Assembly: GCF_018638295.1 (NCBI RefSeq) | Contig: NZ_JABTTS010000027.1 | Coordinates: 140,148 to 204,147 of the forward strand | From: Streptomyces sp. CHD11 | Lineage (GTDB): Bacteria > Actinomycetota > Actinomycetes > Streptomycetales > Streptomycetaceae | Direction of reading: 5' to 3' | Length of the DNA stretch: 64,000 nucleotides | Shown here: one piece after another, positions 24,713 through 33,614 of the stretch | Layout of the letters: each line of letters starts with the position of its first letter | Position numbering within the stretch: the first letter of the stretch is position 1 | The notes under the pieces: generated by a model | Told to the model about the DNA's origin: nothing | Seen by the model: the letters and a program-made list of their open reading frames with translations, nothing else | Databases searched by the model: none | Program-made: the position numbers and the translations under genes

Positions 24713-26532
24713 GCCGTCTCCTCGATCTCTTCCCGTTCTTCCCGTCTCAGCAGGACCCCGTCCGCGTGCAGGACCCGGTCCCCGGCCGGTGCCGCCCCGT
24801 CGTCCTCGGTCTCGCGGGTCACCACGGCCCGGTACCGGGGATCGGTGCGCAGCAGCTCGCGGTGGCCGCCGACCGCCGCGACGGTGTCGCCGTGCAGGAA
24901 CACCACCCGCTCGGCGCGGTCCAGCAGCAGGGGGGACGAGGTCAACACCACCGTGGTGCGGCCCGCCCGCAGTCCGCGCACGCCCTCGGCGATCCTGGCC
25001 TCGGTGTGCGAGTCGACGGCCGACGTCGGCTCGTCCAGGACGAGTACCTGCGGGTCCGTGACGAGTGACCTGGCCAGCGCGAGCCGTTGGCGCTGTCCGC
25101 CGGACAGGGACCGCCCGCGTTCGGTGATCCGGGCGTCCATCGGGTCCCCGGAGCCCTTCGCGCCCTGTGCCAGCGCCGTCAGCACGTCCCCGCACTGTGC
25201 GGCGTGCAGCGCGTCCCGGGGGTCCACCGCCCCGGACGCGGGCACGTCGAGCAGCTCGAGCAGCGTGCCGGACAGCAGCACCGGATCCTTGTCCTGCACC
25301 AGGACGGCCTCGCGGGCGGAGTCCAGCGGCAGCTCGTCGAGGGGGACTCCGCCGAGCAGCACCGACGTTCCCTGCTCCGAGGCGTGCCCGCCGAGCCGTT
25401 CGGCCAGCCGTCCCGCCGCGTCGGGATCACCGCAGACCACCGCGGTGAGGCTGCCCGCGGGGGCGAGCAGTCCGGTCGCCGGGTCGTACAGGTCGCCGGA
25501 CGGGGCCCCGGCGGCACGGGATCCCGCGGTGTCCGTGGGCCGTTCCAGCGCCAGCACGCGTGCGGCCCGCCTGGCCGAGGGGCGCGAGAAGGAGTACGCC
25601 ATCGCGATCTCCTCGAAGTGCCGGATCGGATAGGTGAGCAGCATGACCGAGCTGTAGACGGTGACCAGCTCACCGACGGTGATCCGGCCCTCGCGGGCCA
25701 GCTGGACCCCGTACCAGACGACGGTGATCAGCAGCAGACCGGGCAGCAGCACCTGGATCGCGGCGATCAGCGACCACATGCGCGCACTGCGTACGGCAGC
25801 GTGGCGTACCTCCTGGGAGGCGCGGCGGTAGCGGTCGAGGAAGAGTTCCTCGCCGCCGATGCCGCGGAGCACACGCAGCCCGGCCACGGTGTCGGAGGCC
25901 AGCTCGGTGGCCCGGCCCGCCTTCTCGCGCTGGACGTCCGCCCGCCGGGTGGCGCGGGGCAGCAGCGGCAGCACCGCGATCGCCAGCAGGGGCAGTCCGA
26001 CGCTGACGACGACTCCGAGCGCCGGCTGGTAGATCAGCAGGCCGGTGCAGACCAGCACGATCGTGACCGCCGCCGCGGTGAACCGCGACAGGGCCTCCAC
26101 GAACCAGCCGATCTTCTCGACATCACCGGTGGAGACGGCCACGACCTCCCCCGCGGCGACCCGGCGGGTCAGCGCGGAGCCCAGTGTCGCGGCCTTGCGG
26201 CCGAGCAGTTGCTGCACTCGGGCGGCGGCGGTGATCCAGTTGGTGACGGCGGCCCGGTGCAGGAAGGTCTCGCCGACCGCGTTGCCGGCGCAGGCCAGCG
26301 CCATCAGTCCGCCCGCCAGGGCGAGCCGGCCGCCGGAGCCGTCGACCGCGGCCTGGACGGCGACACCGACGCAGAACGGCAGCGAGGCGACGGAGACGAA
26401 GTGCAACAGGCCCCAGGCCAGTGCCGTGAGCTGCCCGGAGAGCTGGTTGCGGAAGAGCCACCACAGGAAGCGGGGACCCGAGCGCGCATCGGGCACCCCC
26501 GGGTCGGGATACGGAAGGTCTCGGATCTGCAT
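24709..26532 (-). CDS. ABC exporter half-transporter, consensus signature but degenerate Walker A (607 aa)
   Basis: This is the first gene of the exporter pair. It opens with MQIRDLPYPDPGVPDARSG, a conserved start in Streptomyces homologues. It has six membrane helices (about residues 25-310) and a nucleotide-binding domain. Where Walker A should be, the sequence is VVCGDPDAAGRLAERLGG, with no GK(S/T). The signature LSGGQRQRLALARSL and Walker B VLVLDEPTSAVD are intact, but the switch histidine is replaced (VVLTSSPLL). It is therefore the non-hydrolysing half that completes the active site of its partner. A MarR gene ends 274 nt upstream on the same strand. Confidence 0.9.
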   Translation of the reverse strand: MQIRDLPYPDPGVPDARSGPRFLWWLFRNQLSGQLTALAWGLLHFVSVASLPFCVGVAVQAAVDGSGGRLALAGGLMALACAGNAVGETFLHRAAVTNWITAAARVQQLLGRKAATLGSALTRRVAAGEVVAVSTGDVEKIGWFVEALSRFTAAAVTIVLVCTGLLIYQPALGVVVSVGLPLLAIAVLPLLPRATRRADVQREKAGRATELASDTVAGLRVLRGIGGEELFLDRYRRASQEVRHAAVRSARMWSLIAAIQVLLPGLLLITVVWYGVQLAREGRITVGELVTVYSSVMLLTYPIRHFEEIAMAYSFSRPSARRAARVLALERPTDTAGSRAAGAPSGDLYDPATGLLAPAGSLTAVVCGDPDAAGRLAERLGGHASEQGTSVLLGGVPLDELPLDSAREAVLVQDKDPVLLSGTLLELLDVPASGAVDPRDALHAAQCGDVLTALAQGAKGSGDPMDARITERGRSLSGGQRQRLALARSLVTDPQVLVLDEPTSAVDSHTEARIAEGVRGLRAGRTTVVLTSSPLLLDRAERVVFLHGDTVAAVGGHRELLRTDPRYRAVVTRETEDDGAAPAGDRVLHADGVLLRREEREEIEETA

Positions 26533-26560
26533 GACGTCCCAGTGGCTCGGATCAGGATGC

Positions 26561-26640
26561 GGCGGAAAGGGAGACGGGGGGAGCGGAGGGCGGAAGGGGG
26601 CAGTGGAGGCGGTGGGGAGAGGCGCGGCGGGGAGGAGCGG
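26561..26640. repeat. 80-nt purine-rich (G-rich) tract
   Basis: The plus strand is almost all A and G here, with many runs of three to six G (for example GAGACGGGGG, GGAAGGGGG, GGTGGGGAGAGG). It lies just before the start of the ABC exporter operon, so the exporter leader RNA, if it extends this far, is pyrimidine-rich and the opposite strand could form G-quadruplexes. No gene is seen in 26533-26806. Confidence 0.5.
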
Positions 26641-26806
26641 TGCCGGCGAGGGGGTTCGCGGCACGCCTGCGCACCGTCCGCGGACGGCGAGCAGCAAACC
26701 GTGACAGGTTGACGCCGTCGGGGACGGAAGGGCAAACGGTTTTCCACGCCACCGGGCGGAACCGGCGGTCCGCCCGGCCGCACCCTCCCCCGTCACCCCA
26801 CGGGTT

Positions 26807-27271
26807 TCAGACGGACGGACCCCGGCACTGCGGGGCGGTCTTCCCGTCGACCAGGGTGTCCAGCAGCTCGCCCAGTGCCTCGCGCTGCTCCTCACCCAGC
26901 GGGGCCAGGATCTCCTCCGCCGCGGTCCGGCGCGCCGCCCGCAGTTCGCGCAGCGCCGCGCGTCCGTCGTCGGTGAGCTCGATCCGGATCACCCGTCGGT
27001 TGGCCGGATCCGGCACCCTGCGGACCTTGCCGCCGGTCTCCAGCCCGTCGACCAGCGTGGTGACGGCCCGGGGGACCACCTCGAGCCGCTCGGCGAGATC
27101 GGTCATGCGCGGCGGCGAGCCGTAGTGCGCGAGCGTGCGCAGCAGCCGGGACTGGGCAGGGGTGATACCGAGTTCGCGCCGTTCCAGATGGCGCTTCTGG
27201 ATGCGATGGACCCGGCGGGTGAGCCGAAGCAGCTGCTCGGCCAGCTGGCCGTCGGGATCGGGAACGGTCAT
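26807..27271 (-). CDS. MarR-family transcriptional regulator (154 aa)
   Basis: A winged helix-turn-helix covers residues about 35-110: ITPAQSRLLRTLAHYG, then RMTDLAERLEVVPRAVTTLVDGLE as recognition helix, then RRVPDPANRRVIRIELTDDGRAAL as the wing. It starts at ATG 27271 and is divergent from the ABC exporter at 27384. A 25-bp palindrome lies between them. Both regulator and exporter are therefore probably repressed by this protein, with a small lipophilic compound as inducer by family analogy. It could also act on the exporter pair downstream on its own strand. Confidence 0.9.
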   Translation of the reverse strand: MTVPDPDGQLAEQLLRLTRRVHRIQKRHLERRELGITPAQSRLLRTLAHYGSPPRMTDLAERLEVVPRAVTTLVDGLETGGKVRRVPDPANRRVIRIELTDDGRAALRELRAARRTAAEEILAPLGEEQREALGELLDTLVDGKTAPQCRGPSV

Positions 27272-27295
27272 GCGGGAACATTATCAGGATGACGT

Positions 27296-27320
27296 TCATT
27301 GTGAGTATGGGTAACAATGA
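27296..27320. promoter_or_regulatory. MarR operator candidate
   Basis: TCATTGT (27296-27302) and ACAATGA (27314-27320) form a perfect 7+7 inverted repeat with an 11-nt spacer in the 112-nt divergent MarR/ABC region. The surroundings (about 27280-27320) are A+T-rich relative to the genome and probably contain both promoters. The symmetry and spacing suit a MarR dimer. Confidence 0.6.
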
Positions 27321-27383
27321 GCAGGGTTCCGGCATCCGTACACCCCGGGGCACCCTCTCCGGGCGCCCGTCCCGAAGGAGACC

Positions 27384-29186
27384 ATGCATCCCGATCACGA
27401 AGCCGGCCGGACCCCGCCCGCCGGCGCCACGGAACAACCCCGGCAGGTGCGGCGCATCCTGAGGCTCTTCCGCCCCTACCGGGGGCGCCTCGCGATCGTC
27501 GGCCTGCTGGTCGGCGCCGCATCGCTGGTCTCGGTCGCCACACCGTTCCTGCTGAAGGCGATTCTCGACGTCGCGATCCCGCAAGGCCGCACCGGGCTGC
27601 TCAGTCTGCTCGCGCTCGGCATGATCCTCAGCGCGGTCCTCACCAGCATCTTCGGCGTCCTGCAGACGCTGATCTCCACGACCGTCGGCCAGCGTGTCAT
27701 GCACGACCTGCGTACCGCCGTCTACGGGCGGCTCCAGAGCATGTCGCTCGCCTTCTTCACCCGCACCCGCACCGGCGAGGTCCAGAGCCGCATCGCCGAC
27801 GACATCGGCGGCATGCAGGCCACCGTGACCTCGACGGCGACCTCCCTGGTCTCCAATCTCACCAGCGTCGTGGCCACCGTCGTCGCGATGCTGGTGCTCG
27901 ACTGGCGGCTGACCGTCGTGTCGCTGGTGCTGCTGCCCGTCTTCGTCTGGATCAGCCGCCGCGTCGGCAACGAACGCAGGAAGATCACCACCGAGCGCCA
28001 GAAACAGATGGCGGCGATGGCCGCCACGGTCACCGAGTCGCTCTCGGTCAGCGGCATCCTGCTCGGCCGCACCATGGGCCGCTCCGACTCACTGGCCGGT
28101 GCCTTCTCGGACGAGTCCGAGCGCCTGGTCGACCTCGAGGTGCGGTCGAACATGGCCGGCCGCTGGCGGATGGCCGTCATCACCATCGTCATGGCCGCGA
28201 TGCCGGCCGTCATCTACTGGGCGGCCGGGATCGCCCTGCAGACCGGCGGTCCCGAGGTCTCGATCGGCACGATCGTCGCCTTCGTCTCGCTCCAGCAGGG
28301 TCTCTTCCGCCCGGCCGTGAGCCTGCTGTCCACCGGTGTCCAGATCCAGAGCTCGCTCGCGCTCTTCCAGCGCATCTTCGAGTACCTGGACCTCCCCGTC
28401 GACATCACCGAGCGCGAGGACCCGGTGCGCCTGGACCGGATCAAGGGCGAGGTCCGCTTCGAGAACGTCTCCTTCGGCTACGGCGACAAGAGCGGGCCCG
28501 TGCTCGACGGCATCGACATCACCGTGCCGCCGGGAGGCGGTCTCGCCGTCGTCGGCGCGACCGGCGCGGGCAAGTCGACGCTCGGTCATCTGGTGCCCCG
28601 GCTGTACGACGTCACGGGCGGCCGGGTCACCCTCGACGGGGTCGATGTGCGGGACCTCGACTTCGGCACGCTGGCCCGCGGGGTCGGGGTCGTCTCCCAG
28701 GAGACCTACCTCTTCCACGCCTCGATCGCGGACAACCTGCGGTTCGCCAAGCCGGACGCCACCGACGAGGAACTGCGGGCGGCGGCCGCCGCCGCCCAGA
28801 TCCACGACCACATCGCCGCACTGCCCGACGGGTACGACACCGTGGTCGGCGAGCGCGGCCACCGGTTCTCCGGGGGCGAGAAGCAGCGCCTGGCGATCGC
28901 CCGCACCATCCTGCGCGACCCGCCCGTCCTGGTGCTCGACGAGGCCACCAGCGCCCTGGACACCCGGACCGAGGCCGCCGTCCAGCAGGCCCTGGACGCA
29001 CTGTCGGCCAACCGCACCACGCTCACCATCGCCCACCGCCTGTCCACCGTTCGCGGCGCCGACCAGATCGTGGTCCTCGACTCCGGCCGCGCGGTCGAAC
29101 GCGGCACGCACGAGGAACTGGTGGAGCGGAACGGGCGGTACGCGGCGCTTGTGCGCCGGGACGCCCGACTGGAGCCGACAAGATGA
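27384..29186 (+). CDS. ABC exporter, fused membrane and ATPase domains (600 aa)
   Basis: It has a six-helix exporter membrane domain (residues about 35-320), then an ATPase domain with intact Walker A GATGAGKST, Q-loop VVSQETYLF, signature FSGGEKQRLAIAR, Walker B VLVLDEATSALD and switch histidine TIAHRLST. All motifs are canonical, so it most likely works as a homodimer, unlike the neighbouring pair. ATG 27384 has GAAGGAG upstream. It is divergent from and probably controlled by the MarR gene. A multidrug or lipid export role is by family only. Confidence 0.93.
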   Translation: MHPDHEAGRTPPAGATEQPRQVRRILRLFRPYRGRLAIVGLLVGAASLVSVATPFLLKAILDVAIPQGRTGLLSLLALGMILSAVLTSIFGVLQTLISTTVGQRVMHDLRTAVYGRLQSMSLAFFTRTRTGEVQSRIADDIGGMQATVTSTATSLVSNLTSVVATVVAMLVLDWRLTVVSLVLLPVFVWISRRVGNERRKITTERQKQMAAMAATVTESLSVSGILLGRTMGRSDSLAGAFSDESERLVDLEVRSNMAGRWRMAVITIVMAAMPAVIYWAAGIALQTGGPEVSIGTIVAFVSLQQGLFRPAVSLLSTGVQIQSSLALFQRIFEYLDLPVDITEREDPVRLDRIKGEVRFENVSFGYGDKSGPVLDGIDITVPPGGGLAVVGATGAGKSTLGHLVPRLYDVTGGRVTLDGVDVRDLDFGTLARGVGVVSQETYLFHASIADNLRFAKPDATDEELRAAAAAAQIHDHIAALPDGYDTVVGERGHRFSGGEKQRLAIARTILRDPPVLVLDEATSALDTRTEAAVQQALDALSANRTTLTIAHRLSTVRGADQIVVLDSGRAVERGTHEELVERNGRYAALVRRDARLEPTR

Positions 29187-29229
29187 AGATATGCCGGGTT
29201 TACGGCGCTATGCGGGTTACCGTGCCCGC

Positions 29230-30072
29230 ATGCAGACGAACACTCCGTCACGGAGCACGATCCGACTGACGCGCCGGGGCCGTCTCGCTCTCGCCGCGCT
29301 GGGGGCCGTCGTGGCCGGCACCGCCGTGGCGGTGCCGCTGCTGATGGTGAACGGCGACGACGAGTCCCGCCCCAGGACCCTGATCGTCCCGGAGGGCTGG
29401 CGGGCCAGTCAGGTGTACGCCGCCATCGACAAGACCCTCGACCTGCCGGCGGGCTCCACGAAGAAGTCCCTCGCCAAGGCGGACCTGAAGCTTCCGGACG
29501 AGGCCGAGGGCAATCCGGAGGGCTATCTGTTCCCGGCCACCTATCCGCTTCCGGAGAAGGCCACCCCGCAGAAACTGCTGGCCCGGATGGTCGAGACGGC
29601 CGACAAGAAGTTCAACGGAGCCCCGATCGCGGCCGGTGCGCAGCGCAACGCGATGAACGTCTATCAGGCGGTCACCGTCGCCAGCATCGTCCAGGCCGAG
29701 GCCCCCACCAGGGGCGACATGGGCAAGGTGGCCCGCGTGATCTTCAACCGGCTGGAGCGCGGGATGCCGCTCCAGATGGACTCGACCGTCGACTACGCGC
29801 TGGGCCGCTCGACGCCGAGCACGGCGGCGGACACCGAGATCGACAGCCCCTACAACTCCTACCAGCGCATGGGACTGCCGCCGACCCCGATCGACAACCC
29901 CGGCGAGGACGCGGTGCGGGCCGCCGTCAGCCCCACCCCGGGCGACTGGCTCTACTTCGTCACGGTCAAGCCGGGCGACACCCGCTTCACCGCGGACTTC
30001 GCCGAACACGAGCGCGACGTGGCCGAGTCCAACGCCCAGCGGAAGAGGGCGGACGAAGCGGCGAAGAAGTGA
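29230..30072 (+). CDS. MltG-like endolytic transglycosylase (280 aa)
   Basis: The protein has a short cytoplasmic basic N-terminus (STIRLTRRGR), one membrane anchor (LALAALGAVVAGTAVAVPLLMV), and an extracytoplasmic YceG/MltG domain: EGWRASQVYAAI, GNPEGYLFPATYPLP, TVASIVQAEAPTRGDMGKVARVIFNRL, MDSTVDYALG and SPYNSYQRMGLPPTPIDNPG. MltG cleaves nascent glycan strands and helps set their length. The conserved glutamate is present (IVQAEA). It is shorter than the main MltG of Streptomyces, so it is probably a paralogue. ATG 29230 is used; ATG 29191 is possible, neither with a strong ribosome site. Confidence 0.87.
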   Translation: MQTNTPSRSTIRLTRRGRLALAALGAVVAGTAVAVPLLMVNGDDESRPRTLIVPEGWRASQVYAAIDKTLDLPAGSTKKSLAKADLKLPDEAEGNPEGYLFPATYPLPEKATPQKLLARMVETADKKFNGAPIAAGAQRNAMNVYQAVTVASIVQAEAPTRGDMGKVARVIFNRLERGMPLQMDSTVDYALGRSTPSTAADTEIDSPYNSYQRMGLPPTPIDNPGEDAVRAAVSPTPGDWLYFVTVKPGDTRFTADFAEHERDVAESNAQRKRADEAAKK

Positions 30073-30137
30073 TCCACCCGGACGGGCGGTCCCGTCCCGT
30101 CCCGGCCCGGCCCCGAGGGTCATGCCGCGGCCGGCAC

Positions 30138-30159
30138 GTCGCGACGGTCACATCGCGAC
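30138..30159. terminator. small hairpin between convergent mltG-like and monooxygenase genes
   Basis: GTCGCGA (30138-30144) and TCGCGAC (30153-30159) form a 7-bp stem with an 8-nt loop in the 103-nt convergent gap. Modest strength, called from position. Confidence 0.4.
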
Positions 30160-30175
30160 CGGCCGGTCCCCACGG

Positions 30176-31255
30176 TCACGCCGCCGCCGGCTCCTGGCCG
30201 GCCAGTAGCCGCCGGATGTCCCGCACCGCCGCGCGTCCCGCCCGGTTGGCCCCGATGGTGCTCGCCGAGGGGCCGTAACCGACCAGGTGGACGCGCGGAT
30301 CGGCGGCCGCCCGTGTGCCCTCGAGCCGGACGCCGCCGCCGGGCTCCCGCAGCCGCAGCGGCGTGAGGTGGCCGACGGCGGGCCGGAACCCCGTGGCCCA
30401 CAGGATGACGTCGGCCGCCACTCGCCGTCCGTCCCCCCACTCCACGCCGTCCGGAGTGATCCGGTCGAACATCGGCTGCCGGTCGAGCACGCCGGCGGCC
30501 AGTCCCTCGCGGATCGCGTCGTTGAGCGGCAGCCCCGTGACCGAGACGACACTGCGCGGCGGCAGCCCCTGCCGTACCCGCTCCTCGACGAGTGCCACGG
30601 CCGCCCGCCCGGCCTCCTCGTCGAAGGGGCCCTCACGGAACACCGGGGGCCGCCGGGTGACCCACGTCGTGGCCGCGGCGTACGGAGCGATCTCCAGCAG
30701 ATGCTGGGTGCCCGAGGCACCGCCCCCCACCACGACCACCCGCTGCCCCGCGAACGCCTCCGGCCCCGGATACCGCACGGTGTGCAACTGGCGCCCGCGG
30801 AACGTCTCCTGACCCGGAGAGCGCGGCCAGAACGGCCGGTCCCAGGTGCCGGTGGCGCTGATCAGCGCCCGGGTGGCCCAGACGCCGCCGGAGGTCTCCA
30901 CCAGCAGACGCCCGCCGGGTCCCTCCCGTACCGCCCGTACGTCCACCGGCCGAAGTACCCGCAGGTCGAACGTCCGCTCATAGCGGTCGAAGTACTCACT
31001 GATCACCTCGGACGAGGCCCGCGCCGGATCGGCACCCACGAGTTCCATGCCGGGCAGCGCGTGCATCCCGTGCACCTTGCCGTAGGTCAGCGAGGGCCAC
31101 CGGAACTGCCAGGCGCCGCCGGGACCGGGGGAGTGGTCCAGCACCACGAAGTCGCGGTCCGCCTCGAGGCCGGTCCGCCGCAGGTGATAGGCGCTCGCCA
31201 GCCCGGCCTGCCCCGCGCCCACGACGACCACCTCGACCTCGCGCATGTTGTTCAC
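30176..31255 (-). CDS. FAD-dependent monooxygenase-like oxidoreductase (359 aa)
   Basis: Two dinucleotide-binding motifs are visible: VVVVGAGQAGLASAYHL at the N-terminus for FAD and VVVVGGGASGTQHLLEI near residue 170 for NAD(P)H. The ATGTWDRPFWP region and WATGFRPAVGHL near residue 290 are typical of the flavin-containing monooxygenase / CzcO-like group. Expected reaction: NAD(P)H-dependent oxygenation of a small molecule, or reduction of a bound acceptor. The frame begins at GTG 31255; ATG 31246 (MREVEVVVVG) three codons in is an equally likely start. Confidence 0.88.
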   Translation of the reverse strand: MNNMREVEVVVVGAGQAGLASAYHLRRTGLEADRDFVVLDHSPGPGGAWQFRWPSLTYGKVHGMHALPGMELVGADPARASSEVISEYFDRYERTFDLRVLRPVDVRAVREGPGGRLLVETSGGVWATRALISATGTWDRPFWPRSPGQETFRGRQLHTVRYPGPEAFAGQRVVVVGGGASGTQHLLEIAPYAAATTWVTRRPPVFREGPFDEEAGRAAVALVEERVRQGLPPRSVVSVTGLPLNDAIREGLAAGVLDRQPMFDRITPDGVEWGDGRRVAADVILWATGFRPAVGHLTPLRLREPGGGVRLEGTRAAADPRVHLVGYGPSASTIGANRAGRAAVRDIRRLLAGQEPAAA

Positions 31256-31338
31256 GCTTCTACTAACAGAGCCCAGGCCGTGGATCTTCCCACCGCCCCT
31301 GCCGCGCGAAGCCCGCCGGGTCGGCCAGGATGGAGGGC

Positions 31339-31761
31339 ATGTCCGATGCCTTCACCACCCGAGTCCTGAACATCACCACCGGCTCCGACGAGCGGGTCGT
31401 GGACCTCACCGGCGACTGCGAGTCCTTCCTGCGGGAGGCGGCGGCCGGCCGCGACGGCCTGCTGAACATCTTCGTGCCGCACGCCACGGCCGGGATCGCC
31501 GTCATCGAGACCGGCGCCGGCAGCGACGACGACCTGCTGTCCGCCCTGCACACCCTGCTGCCCGCCGACGACCGCTGGCAGCACCGGCACGGCGCCCCCG
31601 GCCACGGCCGCGACCACGTCCTGCCCGCCTTCGTGCCGCCCCACGCGACGCTCCCGGTGGTCGACGGACGCCTGGAGCTGGGCACCTGGCAGTCGGTGTG
31701 CCTGGTCGACACGAACAGGGACAACCCCGACCGTCGCGTGAGGCTCAGCTTCCTCGGCTGA
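31339..31761 (+). CDS. YjbQ family protein (secondary thiamine-phosphate synthase-like, 140 aa)
   Basis: This is the single-domain YjbQ/UPF0047 fold with FVPHATAGIAVIE (residues about 46-58) and GHGRDHVLPAFVPPHATLPVVDGRL, where the conserved histidines cluster, then LGTWQSVCLVDTN. E. coli YjbQ has weak thiamine-phosphate synthase activity; the real role of the family is unsettled. The start is taken at ATG 31339, with GGAGGG just upstream; ATG 31330 is in frame and possible. Confidence 0.87.
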   Translation: MSDAFTTRVLNITTGSDERVVDLTGDCESFLREAAAGRDGLLNIFVPHATAGIAVIETGAGSDDDLLSALHTLLPADDRWQHRHGAPGHGRDHVLPAFVPPHATLPVVDGRLELGTWQSVCLVDTNRDNPDRRVRLSFLG

Positions 31762-32004
31762 CGCATGCCGGGGCGGCCCCGCCCCACCCGGCGCGGTGCC
31801 GGCCGCCGGGCGCTCGGCGGCCGGCGGCGTCCGGCGCGGCCCGCCCACTGAACGGGCCGGACGGCACGCGGGCCGCACACGTCCCCGCACCGGTGGGCGT
31901 CACCGGGCCGGACTCGCACGAGGGCGTGCACTCAACGGCCGCGGAATCCGGGAGCGGGCGCACGGTCCTCCTCGGCTGAAGACCTAGGCGGACGCGCGGT
32001 CTCC

Positions 32005-32835
32005 TCAGTCGCGGACCACGGTGACCGGACAGTCGGCATGATGGAGCAGCGCCTGACTGACCGAACCGAGCAGCATTCCGGCGAAACCGCCGTGTCCCCG
32101 GGCTCCGGTCACCACCAACTGCGCCTCCCGCGACGCGTCCAGCAGGGTGTGACGCACCCGGGCCCGCTCCAGGCGCAGCTCCACCGGGACCCCGGGATGC
32201 GCCGACCGCCACGGTGCCACCGCCTCCTCCAGCAGCCGCCGGTGCCGCTCCTGGAGCTGGTCGAGATCCACCACCACGCTCAGCGGATCGGCCGGGGCCT
32301 CGTACGGCGTCGGCTCGCCCCAGGTGTTCCACACGTGCAGCGCGACCAGCGGAGCCCCGCGCAGCGCTGCCTCGGCGAAACCGAAGGACGCCGCCGCGTC
32401 ACCGGACGGGGAGCCGTCCACGGCGAGCAGGACGAACCCCCGCGGGTCCTCCCGGCCGCGGACCACCATCAACGGACCGTGGCCGTGCGCCGCCAGCTGG
32501 ACCGCGGTCGACCCCAGCAGCAGTCCTCTGAACCCGCCGTGTCCCCGCTCGCCGACCACCGTCAGCACCGCGTGCCGCGCCTCGCTCCGCAGCACCGTCA
32601 GTGTGTCGCCGGACGCCACGGTCCGGCCGATCTCCAGACCCGGCGAGCGGTCGTGGGCGCGCTGCTCCGCCTCCGCCAGCACTCCGTGGACCATCGGGTC
32701 CAGGTCGGCCGGCCGGCTGAAGGCGTGCACGATCCGCAGCCGCGCGCCGCGCAGCCGGGCCTCCCGGGCCGCGACATCCACCGCGGCGAGGCTGGACGGC
32801 GAACCGTCCACTCCGACGATCACCGTGTTGTCCAC
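32005..32835 (-). CDS. tandem universal stress protein (276 aa)
   Basis: Two UspA domains are fused in line. The first begins VIVGVDGSPSSLAAV and ends VVGERGHGGFRGLLLGSTAVQLAAHGHGPLMVV. The second begins FVLLAVDGSPSGDAA and ends VTGARGHGGFAGMLLGSVSQALLHHADCPVTVV. Both keep the G-2x-G-9x-G(S/T) ATP-binding pattern. Such proteins bind ATP and respond to stress or stasis. GTG 32835 is preceded by GGGAG. It is divergent from the antiporter operon across about 290 nt. Confidence 0.95.
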   Translation of the reverse strand: MDNTVIVGVDGSPSSLAAVDVAAREARLRGARLRIVHAFSRPADLDPMVHGVLAEAEQRAHDRSPGLEIGRTVASGDTLTVLRSEARHAVLTVVGERGHGGFRGLLLGSTAVQLAAHGHGPLMVVRGREDPRGFVLLAVDGSPSGDAAASFGFAEAALRGAPLVALHVWNTWGEPTPYEAPADPLSVVVDLDQLQERHRRLLEEAVAPWRSAHPGVPVELRLERARVRHTLLDASREAQLVVTGARGHGGFAGMLLGSVSQALLHHADCPVTVVRD

Positions 32836-33124
32836 GTCACACTCCCGTCACCGGCAGCGGGTGTGCGAGTACCCACGACGGACGCCGCGTACGCGTCACC
32901 CTGCGTGCTCGGTAGTTCCGCAACGCTCTGAGCTGCGGACACGCGGTTTCCCCGTAACTTTTCCCGCCGCAGCGCGCCTTGTCCATCCGTGACAACACCC
33001 ATGTTCCGGCCGTTTGGCGGGATGGCACCATTACCCCCGTGGGGGTGGACCACCAGGGCCGTGGAACGGCCGGTCCGACACCCCGCACCGGATGACATCA
33101 GAAGAATCGGGAAGGGGACGGGCT
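32836..33124. other. 289-nt divergent promoter region of the stress protein and antiporter genes
   Basis: No gene is supported. The right half has moderately A+T-rich stretches (around 32940-33010, with AACTTTTCCC and GTGACAACACCC) that are suitable for promoters, but I cannot assign hexamers with confidence. Confidence 0.3.
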
Positions 33125-33610
33125 GTGCCTGCTCCACGGATGAGCGCGACGCCGCTGCCCGGCATCGGCGTGAAATACGACCTCACCACGCGTGAGCACG
33201 AGCACCTGTCCGTGATCGCGCACCGCGACGGTGCCCGCACGGTCAACGTCTACCGGTCCGACGACCCGGACGCCTGCGCCAGGTCGCTGCGCCTGACGGT
33301 CGCCGAGTCGGCGGCGCTCATCGACGCGCTGATGCCTGCCCACCACAGCCCCAACCTGCTGCACACCACCGACCTGGGGCTGGTCGCCGAGCGCATCGAA
33401 CTGTCCTCCGTCTCACACTGGAACGGCCGGCTGCTGGGTGAGACCCGGATGCGCACCGACACGGGAGTGTCCATCGTGGCCGTGCTGCGGCGCGCCGACG
33501 CCATCCCGTCGCCCGCGCCGGACTTCCGGCTGGCCGGAGGGGACACGCTGATCCTCATCGGCACCCGCGAGGGCATCGACACCGCCGCTTCGATTCTGGG
33601 TCGGGAGTGA
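33125..33610 (+). CDS. TrkA-C (RCK_C) regulatory subunit of a cation:proton antiporter (161 aa)
   Basis: The N-terminal part (LPGIGVKYDLTTREHEHLSVIAHRDG) and the C-terminal TrkA-C domain (VSHWNGRLLGETRMRTDTGVSIVAVLRR, then DFRLAGGDTLILIGTREGID) match the accessory regulators, such as KhtT, that bind nucleotides or ions and gate CPA2 antiporters. GTG 33125 has AAGGGGA eight bases upstream; ATG 33140 is a shorter alternative. The antiporter gene follows after 4 nt, so they are one operon. Confidence 0.9.
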   Translation: MPAPRMSATPLPGIGVKYDLTTREHEHLSVIAHRDGARTVNVYRSDDPDACARSLRLTVAESAALIDALMPAHHSPNLLHTTDLGLVAERIELSSVSHWNGRLLGETRMRTDTGVSIVAVLRRADAIPSPAPDFRLAGGDTLILIGTREGIDTAASILGRE

Positions 33611-33614
33611 GCGC

